Both the position numbers and the translations under genes were made by a program. Shown one piece after another: positions 58,385 through 64,000 of a DNA stretch of 64,000 bases (its first letter is position 1; each line of letters opens with the position of its first letter). Source of the DNA: Tretioscincus oriximinensis (taxonomy: Eukaryota > Chordata > Lepidosauria > Squamata > Gymnophthalmidae); NCBI GenBank assembly GCA_022410635.1, contig JAJVDF010000417.1, positions 627,973 through 691,972 on the forward strand. The letters are read 5' to 3'. The notes under the pieces are model-generated. The model had not been told where the DNA came from, ran no database searches, and worked only from the letters and a program-made list of their open reading frames with translations.

Positions 58385-58478
58385 CGATTATGCCAACCAC
58401 TTTTCTCAAGTTAGTCTCAAAGTGCTGCTAGCTCCTTTGCTGGACTTTCTGCTAGACTAACACGGCTATTTCTCTGAA
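58385..58478 (+). mobile_element. Penelope-like terminus, unfolded copy C
   Basis: The forward sequence starts 'ttatgccaaccacttttctc' and runs through 'gctagctcctttgctgg' and 'gactaacacggctatttctc' to TGAA, matching the tail side of copies A and B. It begins within the stem III loop of the hammerhead-like core, so only the part downstream of the would-be cleavage site, plus a few bases, is present. ATAAAAA lies on both sides (58378-58384 and 58479-58485). Confidence 0.65.
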
Positions 58479-58485
58479 ATAAAAA

Positions 58486-59677
58486 AGAACATATGTTTTA
58501 AGCAATTGGCATTAAACTAAATAATCCATGGTACAATTCAATGCATATCACTTGTAGCCAAGTTCACTTAAATTCCTGCTATATGTGTAGACATGTCATT
58601 GCTTAATTTGGAACAAAAAGCACTGAGATAGATCTGGTATTGATTAATGTGCTCTGTGCTGTTTTGAATTAGAAGGTCTGAGCCAAATTAGCATTAATAC
58701 CATGCAGATGGTTTAAACTAATGAGCGCTTTACAGTAGATTATTTGATATGCACATAAAGAAGCATAAAAGTGACTTGAGGCCCGTTCCGATGGGGTATT
58801 TTTAGAGCCACATTGATGACACGATAGTGACATAACAGTGGGATTGCTTTAGAGGTTGCTGGCAATCATGACATAGAAGCAAAGGAAAACCCTTGGAACA
58901 CTTAATATACTTCCCTCTCCCCTACTGTAGTGCAAAGGAGGGCAGACACCTGTCCAGCTGCTGCTTCAGGGTACAAACATCTTGGGAGGCAGCACACATG
59001 TGGAAAGCATGGAAATGGAGGCTGCACACGCACACACACACAACTGTGCAGTGCCAAACAATGTATTTGCAATTGTCACTCAATAATCTCATCACTTCCT
59101 AATCACCTGGGTAGCAAGAAATCATTACTTAATGTTTTTACTAAGTAGTGGTAGCTTTTTTCAACGATTATATGGATGGTCCAGCATCTCAATTTTTGTG
59201 GGCTGGGGGTTTAAATTGGTGTTTTCATCACATCTCCAATTCACAGTGAGCTTTGGAAATGCACATTTCTAGTTTTTAATACACATTTTAAGTTGCATCG
59301 AAAGAAGCACCTCTATGCTATTTGAGCTGCCTTTTAAAATTGTATATGAATGCAGATTCAATTGCAATTTGATACTAAACTGTCATGAGTTTTAAGAATT
59401 CAGTTTTGGGCTTATGAGAAATTTCAAGTGCACAGCCTTTGCCTCCTGAAATACATTTTCCTTCAGATATTTGACAACCTAAATTGTCAATTTTTAATTA
59501 TCTTTTACAATTGATTTTCACCTAGTTTGCAAATGACACATATTTTGTTTATGTATTCTCTGGCAAATATCTGAGATGAAAGAAGAAAGTATCAGTGTGC
59601 TGTGTGATGACTATGCTACTGGACTACTGAAGAAAATAAATGTATAGCATTTTATTTTTTAAATTTATATATTGTGT
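58486..59677. other. No gene or complete repeat
   Basis: 'GGCCCGTTCCGATGGGG' at 58781-58797 resembles a Harbinger-like end; no partner found. A (CA)-rich tract lies at 59026-59043. Confidence 0.45.
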
Positions 59678-59680
59678 AAT

Positions 59681-59727
<47 letters not shown>

Positions 59728-59767
59728 GTCTATCTGTCTATCTGTCTGTCTGTCTGTCTGTCTGTCT
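59681..59767. repeat. Compound microsatellite (CTAT)n(CTGT)n
   Basis: About eleven CTAT units, alternating CTGT/CTAT units, then about six CTGT units. The forward frame at 59672-59878 is its translation. Confidence 0.95.
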
Positions 59768-60445
59768 CAGTTCTATTCTTCACATCACTGTGATTTAGCA
59801 TTTGCTATAGGAAACCAAAGCACTGTCATTTGGTACACTGATAATTACATATTACTTACTTTTGGTTTAGATATTTGATGATCAAGTATAATAAACATTC
59901 AGTTACACAACTATAATTTACAAATATCCAGAATAAGAAGGATCACATACCAAGGACATGGTCACACGTTCCCCCATTTTATAAAATCCATCTCAAATGC
60001 AACCAAATAAATGAGCATTAATACCAAGATTGGAGTGTATTCCCTACACTTTCCTGGTATCAATCAATCAATCAGTAATTCTGGAGTTCTTCATTATCAC
60101 TTTACAGTTTTCGATACAATGTTGCTAGCTCACTAACTGCCCCTATTCTAGATCATCTGGCATCTAAATAAGAGGCATTTCACCATGATGAGCTTCTAAA
60201 TCAGCTCTGATTATACCTTATAATCAAATGAGAGCCAAACTTCTCCTCATGCAGCTAGAGCCCATTACGTAACAGTACAGCAATGGGTTTATTCTACTAG
60301 TTTATGGAAACCACAGTTTCCAAAACTGAATCTTAAGTAATCCTCCTTTTTACTTTGAGAAATAACCATTTATTGTTACTTTCTATTTCCTGTTTCTATT
60401 AGTTATATCTGAGTCAGACCAATTCTTTTATTCCATTAGAGATGA
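59768..60445. other. No gene or recognised repeat
   Basis: AT-rich; nothing supported. Confidence 0.5.
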
Positions 60446-60580
60446 ATGGAATTTTAAAAAGCCTTTGATGTCAGACTTGTCTAAAGTCTTCTGGAAGTCC
60501 AGGTAGACAATCTCAACTGGATTATCTTTATCTGCATATTCATTAACACTCTCAAATAATTTTAACACTTTGAATAAACT
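60446..60580 (-). mobile_element. CR1 ORF2 fragment, reverse
   Basis: 'agcctttgatgtcagacttg', 'tctggaagtccaggtagaca' and 'atctcaactggattatcttt' are the reverse of the CR1 segment encoding D-x-VDIVYLDF-KAF-KV, also present at 34085-34165. No 3' UTR is attached, which is unusual for CR1 fragments, so it is probably a deletion remnant. Confidence 0.75.
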
Positions 60581-60687
60581 ACATCAATAAGGGAAATTAC
60601 ATAGGTCCCACCAACAAAAAAAGAACTTAGGCTGCACCTAGATACATCAAAAAATAAATGGGTCAAATGCAGTTTATAGGTGGTAGC

Positions 60688-60800
60688 ATTTTTATTTATT
60701 TATTTATTTACATTTTTATATCGCCTTATACCCGGAGGTCTCAGGGCGGTTAACAATAAAACCATAATTTTAACACATTAAAAACAGCCATATCTAAAAA
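60688..60800 (-). mobile_element. LINE/SINE 3'-tail type fragment
   Basis: A run of four TTTA units, then 'catttttatatcgcc', 'cccggaggtctcagggcgg' and 'ttaacaataaaaccataat'. Same family as 22373-22445, better preserved. Forward sense of the element is on the reverse strand, ending in AAATAAATAAAT. Confidence 0.6.
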
Positions 60801-62070
60801 TGGGGAGGAGACAGTAGCTACAGTCCACGCACTACAGTCTTTTATACACATTAAATGATAAAAAAGCCTTTCCCAAGGCTTTTGAATGTGGATGCAACAT
60901 ACTTTTACTAAAAAATAAATGAACAACAACAAAAGTAACACAAATTTCCTTACAAGAGATGGACTTCCGGCAAAATTTTAGTTGGCAGTTAATTTTTTTG
61001 AACACTCATTTTTATGCATCTAAAAAATCTACAAATACACTACTGTGCTAAAACTGTGTTTTTGTCATTTGTATTCTTCCAGTGCCATATATGTTGAAGC
61101 TTGAAATTAATCTCACTATTTATATACAAATGCACAATCTTTCCTAGCAAATCTAAGCAACTTTTATTCCCATTTGGCATTATGATGGAGAAAAGGGCAT
61201 AAGATATATTTTGCTTCATAAAAAGGAAGATATAAATAACTCTAAAGCATAAGAAGAAGGGAACTGTCCTGGTTACATAGAATCCAGTACTTCTAGTTTG
61301 TACCTGTCTTGTCTAGTATTTAAGTCCTCGTTTATTTATATAATAGTAGAAAATCCCATTGACAATACATAGAAATCTTTTTTCTTTTAGCTTTCTCTTT
61401 TCCTCTCTCATTTTCACTTTCTTCCTTTCTATTTTTTATTTCTCTCTTTCTTTCCCTTTCATTGTCTTCTTCTCCATCTTTCATTTTTTGTGTCTTCCTT
61501 TATCCCAATGGGCTGTTATCTATCTTTCTAGCTATCAGAGGAGGCTGGTGTAGTTTGGGGCCGGGGTGGGGGGGCACAGCCGAGTAAGGGCTTGTGTTTT
61601 TTTAATTTTGGTAGTTTGATTGCTTGACTTGTGTGGACTTTGTTGTTATGGCCAGAATCTGGCTTACCAGATTTTTTAAAAGGGGCAGCACTTTTTCCCC
61701 ATGGCAGCAGCAATTCTTTATTCCTCACATGGCCTTTGCGGCATGCAATAGCCCCACTCAGGCACAGCAGGATTTGAGGCCCCCAAATGAAAGCCACTGA
61801 CACCTGGTGACTCTGTGGACCATTTTCTTGGGAGCTACAGATACTTGAGTGCCTTCCATGGATATGCTGACGATTGAACCAGCTCCTGTTAATTGTTGCC
61901 AAGAAAATGATGAAAATTTATTCATTCAATTTTTGTTAGATAGGCCTGACTTGGTAACACCTTTTCCAAAGCAAATCTTATGTTTTTATTGCTTAATGTA
62001 AACCAAAGTTACATCCAAACAGGGTGAATAATCCACATCCAAGTCGAATTTGTGATTAGTTTGCCACATC
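60801..62070. other. No gene supported
   Basis: A pyrimidine-rich stretch lies at 61380-61500. The 124-codon reverse frame at 61528-61902 has no recognisable domain. A G-rich patch occurs at 61556-61575. Confidence 0.45.
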
Positions 62071-62075
62071 AAGTT

Positions 62076-62480
62076 TTATCTAAACTGACAGCAGTTTTGG
62101 TTTTTGGAGCCAAAATACTGGAGTATCAGCTTTTTATATATCTCATCTCTCAATGATTCCCTCACAAATGCCACTAATATGTCCATTTGAGATCGACCTC
62201 CGCGGAGCCTGCCTTTTGCACAATGAACTCTCTCTACATCCTTGGGGGTAACGACACCACCGTTCCCCTGCATCCACTCCAAAAGCTCCTTCTTTAAGTC
62301 ATTTAGTCCAAAAGAGGGCAACCCCCTTTAAAACAGAGGTTCCTCCTCCTCAGTCTATCTTCTTGGAGGCTTAACCTCTGTTTTAATTCAGACATTTTGT
62401 CCCTTGTCACATCCACTACTACCTCCATAACTTTAATTTGGGCATTATGAATTCCAATATCTTGTTTGTTAGCAGCGCAA
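62076..62480 (-). pseudogene. L1 ORF1 (RNA-binding protein) fragment, reverse
   Basis: L1 ORF1 protein is the coiled-coil and RNA-binding chaperone of the L1 particle. Reverse translation gives VMEVVVDVTRDKMSELKQ and RLSLQEDRLRRRNLCFKG across about 62440-62330 (heptad-like, then the 'EDR.RRNN' transition). After a frame change come KKELLEWMQ, VERVHCAKGRL and DILVAFVRESLRDEIYKKLI (62300-62130), matching the central RNA-recognition domain. The C-terminal domain is not recognisable, and frame changes make it nonfunctional. It is the only ORF1 piece in the window. Confidence 0.7.
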
Positions 62481-63058
62481 CATTAATTTGTCCGGTTTTC
62501 AACTTCTCTTACCGCCAAATATATCTTTTTCATTATTACCTCCTGTCCAATGTCTGTTTCTGAGAAACCGGAAGAATCCTGTTTGCCATCTGCCAACATC
62601 TTCTAAGATACAGACTCTTCCCGACGATTACAGGTCCCCTAGTCACCTATTAACATTGCTAAATGCAAAGTATAATATCCAGGAGTCGGGGACCACCAAA
62701 GTAGGGGTTGACAAGTCCAAACACCTCCCATCTTATTAATCCAAATTTTCCAGCGTCTTGCGGAGGCTCAACCCAGGCACGGCTACTCATAATGTTGGCC
62801 AACCTTCTTCACATCCCCAACGCCTCCTTTGCCATAGAGATGCACCAAGATATTATAATAATGCGATGATAACCATATAGTAGCGTGGGAATCACCATTA
62901 TTTCCTGCTTTCTGAATCCTGCTAAGGTTCTGTTTCCTCCTGGTCTTTTTCTTCAGTGATCTCTTCTAGAGCTGTTAAGAGAGTGTTTAGCTTCTTCCAT
63001 GTTTTCTCCTTGGCCTCCCCATCTGGCTCCCATTGGTATTCTTTTTGTGGCAATACCT
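62481..63058 (-). mobile_element. Probable L1 5' region upstream of ORF1
   Basis: Contiguous with the ORF1 remnant. A short reverse frame ending at a TAG (62924-62922) encodes EPDGEAKEKTWKKLNTLL then TALEEITEEKDQEETEP, an acidic, helical stretch of biased composition that looks like genuine decayed coding sequence. Its family is not identified. Confidence 0.35.
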
Positions 63059-63072
63059 TTTTTTTTTTTTTA
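63059..63072. repeat. Poly-T run
   Basis: About fourteen T. It could be the poly(A) tail of a reverse-oriented retroelement extending to higher coordinates, but no such element is recognised. Confidence 0.7.
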
Positions 63073-63440
63073 TTAAATGGCAACTATTTTGCCTAAGAGG
63101 CCCATCTTAATTGTCCTTCCTAATCGCCTGATTAGGTAAGACTGGGGCTCCTTTCAGAATTTCCAGCATTATGATATCAAAAGTGACACAGGCTTTGATG
63201 TCATAGTGGTCTATGATGTATTAAGTGCTTTCAAACTACTGTAGATATTTCCCTCATTAATGTACACAATTGAGAGAGGGCTGATTTCAGGAAAATAGAA
63301 AGTTACGTTGTGTCCAGTTTCCTCAGGATAAAGAGCAACTTTATCCTGTTTGGTCTTAGGAGAAGCATGCTTGGGTGACACTTTCTGTAGCTTTTCATGG
63401 GGTATGAAAATGGGATAGAGCACTAGTAATAAATACCTGG
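63073..63440. other. No gene supported
   Basis: A 70-codon reverse frame (63211-63423) has no identifiable motif. Confidence 0.45.
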
Positions 63441-63589
63441 AAACACGCTTTGGGCGTCCAGGAATTGGGGGCGAAGGGAACGGCCAGTAGGCAGCCGGTG
63501 CGGCGTCTTTTCTTCCGGAGTAAAAATTGCCCCAGGAATGCTCGCTCTGGCTGTAGGAGAGCTAGGGAGAGGCGGAGCATCAGCGCTGG

Positions 63590-63597
63590 TATTTAAG
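63590..63597 (+). promoter_or_regulatory. TATA-like site upstream of minisatellite
   Basis: GTATTTAAGTACGCC at 63590-63604 sits in GC-rich sequence (63440-63640) about 50 bp before a 52-bp repeat array. The arrangement (GC-rich upstream block, TATA-like box, tandem repeats) resembles a retroelement promoter with repeated leader. Not established. Confidence 0.3.
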
Positions 63598-63641
63598 TAC
63601 GCCTCTGCCCTCCCTAGATGCTGCTGCAATGAGAAATCAAG

Positions 63642-64000
63642 AGGAGAGGCAGTACTTGGGCCTGCCTGGCAGTTTGGAGTTTTTGACTTTTGTCAGGAGA
63701 GGCAGTGCTTGGGCCTGCCTGGCAGTTTAGAGTTTTGACTATTGTTAGGAGAGGCAGTGCCTGGGCCTGCCTGGCAGTTTAGAGTTTTGCCTATTGTTAG
63801 GAGAGCCTGTGCTTGGGCCTTCCTGACATTTTAGAGTTTTGACTTTTGTCAGGAGAGGCAGTGCTTGGGCCTGCCTGGCAGTTTAGAGTTTTGACTATTG
63901 TCAGGAGAGGTAGTGCTTGGGCCTGCCTGGCAGTTTAGAGTTTTGACTATTGTCAGGAGAGGCAGTGCTTGGGCCTTCCTGGCAGTTTAGAGTTTTGACT
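63642..64000 (+). repeat. 52-bp minisatellite, running off the window
   Basis: Units start at 63642, 63695, 63747, 63799, 63851, 63903 and 63955, with a period of 52 bp (53 for the first, owing to one extra T). Each holds 'ggagaggcagtgcttgggcc', 'tgcctggcagtttagag' and 'ttttgactattgtc'. Units differ by a few substitutions. The array continues beyond 64000, so its length is unknown. Confidence 0.95.

Noticed and set aside
61528..61902. 124-codon reverse frame
   Set aside because: No motif, overlaps a G-rich patch, and no supporting signals.

Overview
This is a gene-poor, AT-rich stretch of vertebrate nuclear DNA. The repeats point to a squamate reptile, probably a lizard or gecko: CR1 LINEs ending in 8-bp AAGAACAT-type repeats, several decayed L1 copies, a tRNA-derived SINE with a CTT-rich tail, Tc1, hAT and Harbinger-like DNA elements, and Penelope-like termini. 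I found no host protein-coding exon, tRNA gene, rRNA gene or CRISPR array that I can defend. Every longer reading frame is a transposon remnant, a translated microsatellite or a chance frame. The window is best read as intergenic or deep intronic DNA. Family assignments rest on recognised protein and terminal motifs, not on a database search.

Layout. 0-5 kb: CR1 tails, one reversed SINE, an L2/CR1-type LINE fragment. 6.9-9.5 kb: an L1 ORF2 remnant split by a 952-bp hairpin-rich MITE. 10.9-11.7 kb: LTR-like sequence and a short interstitial telomeric repeat. 11.95-14.03 kb: a 5'-truncated L1 with an 18-bp target duplication, itself split by a hAT-like element. 14-17 kb: CR1 tails and two Harbinger-like MITEs. 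18.7-24 kb: GC-richer patches, a decayed Penelope-like fragment and a SINE. 24.8-28.3 kb: reversed L1, CR1 tail and a Tc1 transposase pseudogene. 31-36.5 kb: a solo LTR, the best preserved CR1 of the window (reverse transcriptase readable with one frameshift), a full-length SINE and another CR1 tail. 39-46 kb: CR1 tails and three foldbacks. 47-52 kb: an LTR-like segment, a 605-bp hAT-like element with a perfect 8-bp target duplication, and a second copy of the hairpin MITE. 54.5-57 kb: a decayed longer CR1 with another CR1 family nested in it. 58-64 kb: Penelope-like, CR1 and L1 ORF1 fragments, and a 52-bp minisatellite running off the end.

The most interesting signal is a short element present as two complete foldback insertions (45433-45614 and 45935-46120), one unfolded copy (58385-58478) and one decayed copy (near 21.2 kb). 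It ends in TTTCTCTGAA and is bordered by AT-rich direct repeats of 7-12 bp. It carries a hammerhead-ribozyme-like core: CUGAAGA, a 6-bp stem II, GAAA, and a 2-bp stem III with a UUAU loop. This matches the style of the small hammerheads linked to Penelope-like retroelements. One copy also contains a perfect 74-bp palindrome.
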